From contig JAIVFI010000003.1 in the NCBI GenBank assembly GCA_025558095.1, forward strand, positions 992,001-1,056,000: a stretch of 64,000 nucleotides of DNA, read 5' to 3'. This DNA is from Hyaloraphidium curvatum. Taxonomy: Eukaryota; Monoblepharomycota; Hyaloraphidiomycetes; Hyaloraphidiales; Hyaloraphidiaceae. This document shows positions 53,801 through 62,726 of the stretch, piece after piece. The position numbers and the translations under genes are program-made. The notes beneath the pieces are model-generated. The model saw only the letters and a program-made list of their open reading frames with translations. It searched no databases and was not told where the DNA came from. Every line of letters starts with the position of its first letter. Positions within the stretch are counted from its first letter, which is position 1.

Positions 53801-54184
53801 GTTGTTCCTGACCTCGTATCCCGGCCTCCGCAGCGTGTCCGGGGCCGACCAGCCGCAGGTCCGCAGCTGGCGCCAGGATCCGGCGAGGTTGAACTCGTGC
53901 CTGCACTCGTCGGGGTTCGGGGAGGCCGCAGCGGTGCACTCCGGCCGCGTGGCGTTGCCCAGCCGCACCTCGACCCGCCGGCCGGAGACGGGCCGCGACC
54001 ACGCCGCGACGGCGATCGCGTCGTGGGTCATGTTGGTCCGCGCGGCATCGAGCTGCGGGGGCGCGGTGCCCGCCAAAGCGGAGGTGCAGTTGTCCAGCGC
54101 GGGCAGCGGCGCCACGGCGGAAAAGTCGGCCGCCGACGCGAATCCCGCCAGCGCGAGCAGCGCCGCGGCAAGCAGCGGCGCCAT
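50837..54184 (-). CDS. large secreted or cell-surface glycoprotein with one C-terminal TM helix
   Basis: Five exons: 54184..53677, 53618..53344, 53289..52432, 52373..51744, 51682..50837 (introns 58, 54, 58 and 61 nt); 1038 aa. It starts with a signal peptide (APLLAAALLALAGFASA). The ectodomain is Cys-containing with many N-x-S/T sites (NCTS, NMTH, NATR, NNTI, NLTG, NLTL, NASV, NFTY). A segment near residue 550, ENFDYPDGPVGNLKGGTGW, resembles the start of concanavalin-like lectin/glucanase domains; the preceding region is Ser/Thr/Gly-rich beta-like sequence. A single helix, NVLLIAAVGVCSAALLASLCAGILA, and a short basic tail end it. The 54-nt intron is in frame and could be missed. I do not recognise a complete family; a wall or surface role is inference. 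Confidence 0.68.
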
Positions 54185-54551
54185 CGCGGGGCAGGGCCGG
54201 ACGGGTTAGCGGGGAGCGGTGTGTCCCATTTGGGGGATGGAGGAGGACTTCAGGTCCCTTCAAAAGAGTCTGGATCCAGGCGGCCCGCACGGTCCGAACC
54301 GTCCCTGCGATAGAGCAATCCTGTCTCCTGGCATCAGACATGCTAGTCGGCTGCTTCCGCAGCTGCGGTGCATCCCGCTCGCCAAGCGGGATCGGAGTCT
54401 CTGGCCCGACGGCTCACAGAGGCAGGGCGGTGCCGCGAGCCGTCTTGCGGCATTGCGCCGGGCCCCGCATTGCCGACGCGAACCCGCCCGTCCCCTTCCA
54501 CCTCCGCATTGTCGCCTCCGATCGCCGCCCGTCCCTAGGTGCAGCGCACGA
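54185..54551. other. intergenic, promoter side of the glycoprotein gene
   Basis: 367 bp between the glycoprotein start and the GWT1 stop, both on minus. Nothing recognised. Confidence 0.4.
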
Positions 54552-56236
54552 TCACCAGAACCGCAGCCTCAGCCCCCTCTTGTCCAGCGCCACGGCCGCG
54601 CCCGAGACGACGAGCATGTACGCGGCGACGATCGCGAACGACAGCGGCACGGAGCACGCGAGGGTGTCGATCGAGAGGTTGACGAGCCCGGTGAGGACGT
54701 TGGCCTGCGTGCAAAACGAGTGAGGTGCGGATGGGCGGAAGCACGAAGGATGCGCCCACGAAGAGGAACACGCCGAGCTGGTTCCGGCTCACGGCGCCCA
54801 GGAGGTGCGACTCTGGGAACGCCTCGGCATCCTTGACGGCTCCCTTCCGCCGCATCAGCCGGCCGGCGATCACCAGGTCGACGGAATAGTAGACCGCCAG
54901 GAAGGTGACGTTGTACGCGGCGACCCAGAGTACGTAGCTCGAGTTGGCCTGGCGATGGAGCATCCCTGAGTCCGCGGCCGGAATCAGCGTGCAACCGTCG
55001 AAGCACCCACAAGCTTCCGCGACACCTCGATCCCCGCCGCCCCGTTTGCCACATAAAACAGCGCCCACAGCCCCGCCGCCCACCCTCCCATCCCTCGCAC
55101 CGTGCCCCACCAACCCCCCTTCCCCGGCGGCGCCAGGGCGAAGCGTCCGGCATCCAGCGCGCAAAAGTAGAGCGCGAGGTAGCCCGGCACGGAGGCCAAC
55201 CCTTCCTTGTTGGCGGAGAGGAGGGTGGCCCGGGGAGCGGTAGTGACCCAGTGCTGCAGGCCGAGGTGGGTGAGAGCCAGCTGGTGCGCTGCAAGAAGGG
55301 GTGCATGTGAGCCACGGGCGCAAGGCGGAGAGGATGGGATGGTGCCCACCGAGGGTGATGGCGAGCCCAACAGCCGTCCACGTCCCAACCGGCATCCCGC
55401 TCCGCCCCGACCGGCCGACCAAGCCCGCCTCCCAGTCCTTTGCCAGCCCCGCGCCGATCGCCACCATTCCCAACGTGGCGAAAAAGTTCCAGTGCGTGCC
55501 GTACTCCGAGCTGTGCGTCTGGTAGTTGACGCCCCGCGTCGACAGCGCGCGGAGCACGCCGAGGCCAAAGACGGGGAGGGAGGAGCGCCACGACCCCGCC
55601 CTGCGTGGCCGTCCTTCCGCGGAGCGCGGGCGGCCGGCCACGAGCCCGTTGGAAAAGACGAAGCTCCCCACGCCCATGTCCATCAGGCTCGTCCCCGCGT
55701 CCTCGCACTTTGCGAACCGCCGCGGGAACGACGGGAAGTCCACCGCGAGGATCGAGGCGCAGGTGAGGAGCATCATCGTGGAGCGGTACGCGAGCACCGG
55801 GGGGAGGGCGGGCGAGGCGGAGAAGGGGTGCGGGGGGGCGGTGCGGGCCGCGTTTGGGGGTGCGGGAGACGAGTAGAGGAGGACAAGGGCGAGAATGAAT
55901 AGGAAGGCGACGATGGAAGAGGCCAGGGACGCGAAACTGGTCGCGACCACCGAGGGAAGGACGAGGAGGAAGTACTCCGCGGCCAGCTGGAGCCGCAGAT
56001 CCCGCCCGAACGCGGAATCCCACGTCCGCGTCAGCCGCAGCGATTGGTATGCGAAATGGCCGGCCTGGAGGGCGCGCGAGGGGCGGGGCAGGACGCGTCA
56101 GGGGGCCTCGGAGCGACGCGTCGGCGGAGGCGAAACGCACGACGGAGACGGCCGAGACGACGGCAACCTCGAGCATGGAACCACCGGAGTGACCAGTGAC
56201 CCATGCTTCCTTGGCCGCGCGGCGCGAGTCGTCCAT
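54552..56236 (-). CDS. GWT1: GPI-anchor inositol acyltransferase GWT1/PIG-W
   Basis: Five exons: 56236..56141, 56064..55350, 55288..55011, 54948..54760, 54704..54552 (introns 76, 61, 62 and 55 nt); 476 aa. GWT1 acylates the inositol of GlcN-PI in the ER, an early GPI-anchor step. Marks: [16 protein letters not shown] at the N-terminus, [51 protein letters not shown], then [17 protein letters not shown] across intron 3 and [20 protein letters not shown] across intron 4. All are recognised GWT1 segments and many hydrophobic helices lie between. Without these introns only the middle part would be seen. It is followed downstream, on the same strand, by the surface glycoprotein gene. Confidence 0.9.
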
Positions 56237-56381
56237 TTTGACCCAACCGTTGGAGAGTGTTGCTCGACACAAACGGGCGATCGTCCTGCCGGGCGGCCCG
56301 GGTAGATCCCACTCTGTGCTCACCGCTTTCGTCGTCTGTTCTGACCTTGCAAACAGAAGTACAAATCTCCTTCGCAGACGA

Positions 56382-57830
56382 TCAAACCGACGGCCCCGCG
56401 CCTTGGTCCGCAGCAGTAACTTCCGTGCACACATCCCTGTGCCACGCCTTCCACGCGTCCCGCTGGCACTCGGCCGAGCAGTACCAGGCCGACTTGCACT
56501 TGCCGCACTTCTTGAACTTCTGGCCCTCCTCCGGCACCCGGCCGCACTTGTCGCACGTGTCCGAGATCCTGTCGAGCTTCTTCGCGTTCGCCTTGGCCAT
56601 CTTGTCCCAATCCGTCAGCTCCCTCGTTCCGATCCTCAGGGCGTCCTTGAGCATCGCCAGCCTGTGGTTAAGCTGGTGGCGCTCGTGGTGCAGGTCCGGC
56701 CGCGCCTCGAGCTCCTCCCACCGGGCGAACCGCCCGATCAGCGCGCACAGCGAGATGCAGGGGGCGAAGCGGCCGGCGCGGAGCAGCGCAAGCGTGTGCC
56801 TTCGCCAGGGGGCGGGGTGGTTCCCGACGATGTTGTGCAGGGAGGCGAGGAAGTTCATGAGCTCCCGCAGGGCGCCCTCGGCGATGCTCGAGTAGAAGCC
56901 GACGCCCTCGGCGGGGAACTCGACCGGCGGGGGATGGTCGATGAGCCGCACGGCGATGTAGAAGTCCGGCATGAGCATGAGGCCGACTGCCATCCTGTCG
57001 AGCAGTTCGACGTCCTGGGCCATGCGGCGCCGCACGGGGCCTGAGTAGCTCATCCTGCTTATGATCTGCGCGACCAGCTGGAAGCTGCGCTGGTAAGTAT
57101 TGTTCCATAGCTCGAAGCGGGCCTGCGCGTGCTCGTCCCACGCGCGCATGCCGTCGCCGTCGATCCCCGCGAGGCCCCACGCCGCGCGGCGGTCCGTGTT
57201 GGCGTACTCCCAAACGACGAGCCGAAGATGGTGGTATATCCGGCGGTGGAGCGCCAGCGCCAGGCGCTGGAACATGTCCTGCGGCATTGGTTCGTCGGGC
57301 ATCGGCCTCCCGTCCTCGAAGAAGGCGGACGAGTTGTTCCGAATGCGCTCCCAGTCCTCGCGCGCAAATTCTCTCCACCTCGCCTTCTCGTTGTCGTCCA
57401 TGTAGAGGATCGTGATGTAGCTGCGGACGTGGTCGACGGGGCACCAGTAGCTCCTCTCCAGGTGAACCAGCTCCTCGCCGTCGTCCGGCGGGTACTCGGC
57501 GCAGAAGAACGCGTCCTGCAACGGCACGTTGCCCTGCAGCAACGTGCAGACGTGGTCGACGAACGAGGCGCCGTCGAACGCGGCCCAGGGCGAGCCCCTG
57601 GGCGGGGCGAGGTCGATGGGCGCCAGGCCCGGGTTCCGGGCGGGCGGGACGTGGTCGTGCCCGTGCTCCCCGTGGCCGTGCCCACCATGGTCGTGGTCGT
57701 GGCCATCATGGTCGTGGTCGTGGCCGTCATGACCGAATCCGCCGTGGCCGTGGTCATGTCCGCCGTGGTCGTGCCCGCCGTGGCCGTGCTCGCCGTGGTC
57801 ATGCCCACAGTGGTCGTGGGAGTGGGACAT
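56382..57830 (-). CDS. His-rich N-terminus plus MYND zinc finger protein, intact copy C
   Basis: Single exon, 482 aa, the only whole member of a family with two decayed relatives and one fragment here. Residues 1-60 are His/Gly/Asp repeats (GHDHGEHGHGGHDHGGHDH...), able to bind metal ions. A helical body of ~350 residues follows (PPARNPGLAPIDLAPPRGS; QRLALALHRRIYHHLRL; DVELLDRMAVGLMLMPDF; HNIVGNHPAPWRRHTLALL) with no recognised domain. A C-terminal MYND finger ends it: TCDKCGRVPEEGQKFKKC, GKCKSAWYCSAECQ, AWHRDVC, giving the full C-x2-C / C-x2-C / C-x3-C / H-x3-C set. MYND fingers bind Pro-rich partner motifs. Function of the body is unknown. Confidence 0.82.
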   Translation of the reverse strand: MSHSHDHCGHDHGEHGHGGHDHGGHDHGHGGFGHDGHDHDHDGHDHDHGGHGHGEHGHDHVPPARNPGLAPIDLAPPRGSPWAAFDGASFVDHVCTLLQGNVPLQDAFFCAEYPPDDGEELVHLERSYWCPVDHVRSYITILYMDDNEKARWREFAREDWERIRNNSSAFFEDGRPMPDEPMPQDMFQRLALALHRRIYHHLRLVVWEYANTDRRAAWGLAGIDGDGMRAWDEHAQARFELWNNTYQRSFQLVAQIISRMSYSGPVRRRMAQDVELLDRMAVGLMLMPDFYIAVRLIDHPPPVEFPAEGVGFYSSIAEGALRELMNFLASLHNIVGNHPAPWRRHTLALLRAGRFAPCISLCALIGRFARWEELEARPDLHHERHQLNHRLAMLKDALRIGTRELTDWDKMAKANAKKLDRISDTCDKCGRVPEEGQKFKKCGKCKSAWYCSAECQRDAWKAWHRDVCTEVTAADQGAGPSV

Positions 57831-58145
57831 CGTTGGAAAGACACCAGAAAAGAGGCCGATGGCGCTGGAGCTGCTTCTAGGCGGGCAGGGGAGGCGATGG
57901 GCGTTGCGGGTCCGCCCTCAACTTGTTGAACAAGGCAAGGGGACGGCTGTCACGAGGATGCCATCTAACCTGAGCAACGGTTTCAGACATCGATGGCGTT
58001 TCTCATCTACCTCGTCTAGTCAGCTGGTGCCCCTGGACTTGGGCCTCTGGTCGCCGGTATTCGACCCGACGGCACCCTTCGCCGTCATGGACTTCGAAGT
58101 CCATCGCACCTTCGACATCAATCTATCTATACCCTCGCTCTATAC
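57831..58145. other. intergenic, promoter side of MYND gene C
   Basis: 315 bp between the start of MYND gene C and the stop of the alcohol dehydrogenase, both on minus. No element recognised. Confidence 0.4.
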
Positions 58146-59340
58146 CTACAGCTTCGGGGCCTCGGCAAAGTCCCTGGCCTCGTCCACGGTCAGCACGGCC
58201 CGGAACCGGATCGTGTTGTTGCGCACGACCTCGATCGCCTTGTTGCAGTCGCGCAGGGGGAAGAGCTCCACCCAGGGCACGATCTGCTTGGCGGCGCAGA
58301 GCTCGAGCATCTCCTGGACGACCTTGACGGGACCGATGGCCGATCCGACAATCTGCAGAACGGCGTCAGAGGCAGGTCAACGACGCGGGCGAGAGCCCAA
58401 CGCACCTGCTTCTCGCCCCCGATCAGCAAACCCGCGCCCAGCTCGATCGGCTTCTCCGGCGCCCCGACGACAATGGCCGTCCCGCGGGCCTTGAGCAGCG
58501 ACATGTACTTGCTGTACGACACGATGTCGTTGGCATTGGCCGTGATGCAGAGCAGGTCCATCTTTCGCTGCCACTTGAGGAAGTCCTTGGACCCCTTGCC
58601 CGTCGAGATGTACTCGTCCGCGCCGAGCTTGAGCGCGTCCTCGCGCTTGGCCGCCGACGACGAGATGGCGACCGTCGTCGCGCCCAGCGCCTTGGCGAAG
58701 AGCACGCCCAGGTGGCCCAGGCCGCCGATGCCGACCACCCCGACGACCTTGCCGGGGCCGGCGCCCCACCGGACCAGGGGGGAGTAGACGGTGGCGCCGC
58801 CGCAAAGGAGGGGGGCGGCGTGCTCGGGCGCGAGGTTGGGGGGGATGCGGAAGACATGCCGGGCGTCGGTGCGCACGCGGTTGGCGTAGCCGCCCTGGCT
58901 AACGAAGCCGTCCCTGCGATGCCATTGTGTCAGCGATCGACAGGAGAGAGTCGCGCGCAAAGAACCCACTCGAACGTGCTCTGGTACGTCCCGACCTGCC
59001 TCGGGCAGTTGTTGTCCATCCCGTTGGAGCATTCGTAGCAGTCGGCCCTCCAGCACGCCCTGCTCTGCGCGCCTACGCCGACGCACGCGCCCAGCTGGTG
59101 CTGCGTGACGGAGAAGCCCTTGGCGACGACGGTGCCCACAATCTCGTGGCCGACCGTGCAGGGGTACTTGGTCGGGCCCCACCCCGAGTCGATGGTGTGG
59201 ATGTCGCTGCCGCACACGCCGCAGTGGGTGATCTTGATCTCGACGTCCATGTCGCCGAGCGGGCGCGGCTTGTAGGCGTGCCGCTTCAGCGGGGTGTCCT
59301 TGGAGAAGGCCGACCACGTCTGGAACAGTTCCTCGGCCAT
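58146..59340 (-). CDS. NADP-dependent zinc alcohol dehydrogenase, cinnamyl (ADH6/7) type
   Basis: Three exons: 59340..58970, 58913..58406, 58352..58146 (introns 56 and 53 nt); 361 aa. Medium-chain zinc dehydrogenase: THCGVCGSDIHTIDSGWG (catalytic Cys), PCTVGHEIVG (GHE), a structural-zinc Cys cluster CWRADCYECSNGMDNNC, cofactor motif GIGGLGHLG, and CGGATVYSPLVRWG. CAD-like members reduce aromatic and branched aldehydes with NADPH. Intron 2 restores GGEKQIVGSAIGPVKVVQEML. The frame upstream of ATG 59340 is open and Arg/Pro-rich, unlike the gene, so it is taken as 5' UTR. Confidence 0.9.
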
Positions 59341-59798
59341 CTTTCCCGTGCTCGGCGGGGCGAACGTTCGCGTGCCGTGCAGATGTGAGGAACGACCGAT
59401 TGGAGGTCGGGAGCGGCCTGTGGCACCCGGCAACGGGGGATTGGAGACAATCTGACGGGGGAGATTTTGCGGGCGGCTGAATGCCTTGCCGAGGATTACA
59501 TCGCGCCGATCGCGCCTTATGGCGCCGGAAACGCCAGAAAGCAGGTTCTCCGAGCGACGCTGGTGCGGATGGATTGATTCTCGAAAGCAGGCCGTCCAAC
59601 GCCGTTGCTCACTTGGCCGGTGACGACCCGACTTGCCGAGTGACGTTGACTTGACATCCCGCAATCGTCAGCAACTTCCATAGACAGGGCCTCACATTCT
59701 GTGCGAGCACGTCACCTTCAGGCTCTAGAGGTAGAGTTACACCACAAGCACCGTCCAGATGTTTGAGTTCGCGAGCGTCCCCCGCCGGCGCCCCCGCC
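59341..59798. other. intergenic, promoter side of the alcohol dehydrogenase
   Basis: 458 bp between the dehydrogenase start and the stop of 7-TM pseudogene copy 3, both on minus. Open frames here are Arg-rich shadows. Nothing recognised. Confidence 0.4.
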
Positions 59799-60815
59799 TC
59801 ACCCCGGACACACCGTCTCGGGCGTGAACCCCACCCCCGCCCCCCTCAGCAGCGACCACAGCGCAACCGCCACCGTAACGACCGTCACCAGCATCCCCCG
59901 CACGACGGCATACGACACCCTGAACCCCAGCCACGCGCCGCGGACCTCCTCCGCGGGCTCGAAGGCCGCCAGCATCCCCGCGTGGTCCTCGAGCGCGCGG
60001 CGCACGGCGTCGGGGACGCCGCGCCGCCCGGCGGCGACGAGGAAGGAGGTGCGGTGGGAGCGGTACAGCGCCGCGATGCGGTCGTTCTCGGCGTTGGCCG
60101 CGGCGACGCTGAGCATCTCCTGGGTAAACACGAGCAGGAACAGCACGGCGAGATCGAGGATCCAGAAGGGCACGCAGGATGAGGAGGCGGCGGTGATGAC
60201 GGCGCAGACGGGGATGAAGCAGGCGAGGGCGGCGAGGGAGGCGCGGCCGGAGGAGATGTGGGCGAGCTCGGTGGGCCAGGTGCGGACAAGGGAGAAGTGA
60301 TAGGAAACGTAGGGTTTATCCGCGGGGGGCGGCGGGGCGGAGCCGCGCGCGGCGCAATCTCGGAGGCGGGCAAAGGTGTCAAGGAGCATCAAGTCCGAGG
60401 CACGTTGCCGCAGCCGGCCCTGCAGCCGCGAAAGGGGGGTACTGGGGTTATTCCAAGCAAAGAGTAGCGACGCCGTTGAGCACCCACGTGGCCGGGATCG
60501 TCAGCACGGAGCCGCATACGGCGGCGAGCAGGCGGTACGCCGTCCACCGCGCCGACCCCGCGAGGGCGAGGTGCACGCGCGTGAGGCCGCGCAGAAAGGG
60601 GTCGTTGGAGAGGCCGTCGAGCAGCGCAGCGGCGTCCATCAGCGGGTCGGGCAGAGCGGCGCTCGCCGGATCGGCCCGTGCTCGACGTCCCTCTCGCCTC
60701 CTTTGGAAGACGCGTCCACGCCGTCCGCGCCCGCCGGAAAAAGGGCACGCTCTTCGGCCCGCGACAGGCGGAAGGGCGGCGGGCCGTCCATTGCGCCGGC
60801 ATTCCCGCCCTCCAT
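59799..60815 (-). pseudogene. 7-TM GRL-like family copy 3, decayed
   Basis: Minus-strand pieces match the family in order. PPPFRLSRAEERALFPAG (near 60790) matches the N-terminal motif of copies 1 and 2. The frame then changes between about 60660 and 60695, and DPLMDAAALLDG...FLRGLTRVHLALAG with a TM1-like helix (YRLLAAVCGSVLTIPATWVL) follows. A 52-nt intron with a poor donor (GTCGCT, 60471-60420) then leads to QGRLRQRASDLMLLDTFARL (the Q is the acceptor-side codon), matching the segment after TM4 in copy 1, then TM5, TM6 (PFWILDLAVLFLLVFT) and TM7 (RGMLVTVVTVAVALWSLL), ending TVCPG. TM2-TM4 and the CPC loop are absent. A deletion plus a frameshift point to a relic. Confidence 0.62.
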
Positions 60816-60935
60816 GGAACCGCCGATATCGCGGGAGGCAGGAGGCGCGTCGAGTAGTCGCGCTACTGGGAGCCGCGACCCAACAAACAAACGACAACTA
60901 CCCCTCTCTGGCCTCTTTCCCGCCCCCGGTCGGCA

Positions 60936-62558
60936 ATGGAGGTCGCTCCGGGCACGAACCCGGCGCTCCTGTCGGCACTCCCGCCCGACACGCCGCTGCC
61001 GCTGGCGGCCGACCGCTCCCCGGCCTTCCGGATCGTCGTCGGCAGCTACGAACGATTCCTCTACGGCATCGACGCTGCCTGGGCCGAGGACGGCGATAAA
61101 GGGGAGGACGGCGCGGAGGGAGCTTCGAACGATGACGACGGCGGCGCCGAGGGCGCCAAGCACCGGGCACTTTCCCCCTCGGGCCTGCCCCGGCTCACCC
61201 TCCACCCCCTCTTCATCCACCCGGCCCACACCTCCTGCATCAAGGCCCTCGCCCTGCACCCTTCGGGCCTCCTCGCCTCGGGCTCCACGGACGAAACCAT
61301 CCGGCTGCACTCGCTCCCCCGCAAGAAGGAGCTCGGCACGCTGCTCGCCCAGCGCGGCACCATCACCGCGCTGCGGTTCCACGGGAACCACCTGGTGTCG
61401 GCGGCCGAGGACGGGAGCGTGGCGGTGTACAGGAGGAAGGACTGGGAGTGCGTCAAGGAGCTGGACAGCGGGAAGAAGAAGGAGGGGGCGGGGGTGCGCG
61501 ATTTGGCGGTGCACCCGAGCGGGAGGCTGGCTCTGGGGATCGGCGCGGACCACGCCCTGAGGTGGGTTTCTTCCTTCCAGGATTCCTCTTTCTTTGTTTG
61601 CTGACGAACATTCGGTTCAAGATTGTGGGACCTGACTTCGGGCCGGCTCACCCTCACCCTGCCGCTGCCGAAACCGCACACCCCCCTGAACCTCCCCGAC
61701 CGCGTCCTCTTCTCCGCCTCGGGCGACCGCTACCTCCTCCTCTACCAGAACCGCATGGAGGTACACGACCTCTTCCCCTCCGCCGAGGGCTCCGGCAAGA
61801 CCCTGATCGACGCCCCGCCCCGTGTCAAGCTCACCTGCGCCGCGTTCCTCCCCCGCGGGCCGGGCATCGAGCCGCCCGCGGACCTCGTGGTCGGGACCGA
61901 ATCCGGACACCTGCTGTTCTACGACCTGGCCAGCCCCGGGGCGCCCAAGGCCGAGTTCAGGGACCATCCCGGCCGCGTGAAGCTCGTCGAGCCGCTGGCG
62001 GTGCCGCACCCCTCCGAGCCCGGGGGGGTGCTGCAGCTGCTGATCACCGCGGCGTCGACGGGCATCGTGCACGTGCGCGCGCTGCCCGTGGAGGGCGGCG
62101 AGCCGGCCCCGCTGGCCGCGTATCCGACCCGGTTCAGGCCGACGTGCATGGTTGCGGGCGTCGCGGGGGCGAAGCCGATCGAGGTGCCCGTGGTGGGCGC
62201 GGAGGAGAAGAAGAGCAAGAGGGAGGAGAAGAGGGAGATGTGGGAGCGCAAGATGAAGGAGAGGGGGGCGGGGGGGAAGAGGAAGGCCGAAGAGGGGGCG
62301 GAGGCGCCGGCCAATAAGCGGGCCGCGGGGGAGAAGCAGGGCCCGAAGGCTGCTCCGGCGGCACCGCAGGCCAAAGGGAAACCGACAAGCAAGCCGGCAA
62401 AGGGCTCGGAAAAGGACTCGGTGCCACTTGCCGGCAAGAAGGAGGCGGGGAAGAAGCAGGCAAAGGGGCCGGGATCGGGCGCCTCCGGAGCCGCGAAAGC
62501 CGGGCTGGCGGCGCCGCAGAAGCCCAAGCCCAAGGCAAAGATGTCGATCAGGTCATAG
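60936..62558 (+). CDS. MAK11: MAK11/PAK1IP1-like WD40 ribosome-biogenesis protein
   Basis: Two exons, 60936..61561 and 61622..62558 (intron 60 nt); 520 aa. MAK11 acts in 60S subunit assembly in the nucleolus. WD-repeat marks: RIVVGSYERFLYGID, HTSCIKALALHPSGLLASGSTDETIRLH, GTITALRFHGNHLVSAAEDGSVAVY, RDLAVHPSGRLALGIGADHALRLWDL (across the intron), then less regular blades. The tail is Lys/Ala/Gly-rich with KKSKREEKREMWERK, consistent with a nucleolar rRNA-binding protein. The N-terminal SYERFLYG is the PAK1IP1/MAK11-type first blade. It is divergent from 7-TM pseudogene copy 3, 120 bp apart. Confidence 0.85.
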
Positions 62559-62726
62559 TGATCGATTTCCAATACAATGAGGAGCCTTCAAGCTAGCTAG
62601 CAAGACGAGTCGTGATTGATCCGCTGCGTGACATCGTCCCTGCCGGCCTGCTCCGCGCCTTGCTCCTGAACTCGCGTTCCGTTCCCCGCGCCCACCCCTC
62701 CCGGCATCCGCCCGGCGCGCGCGGCG

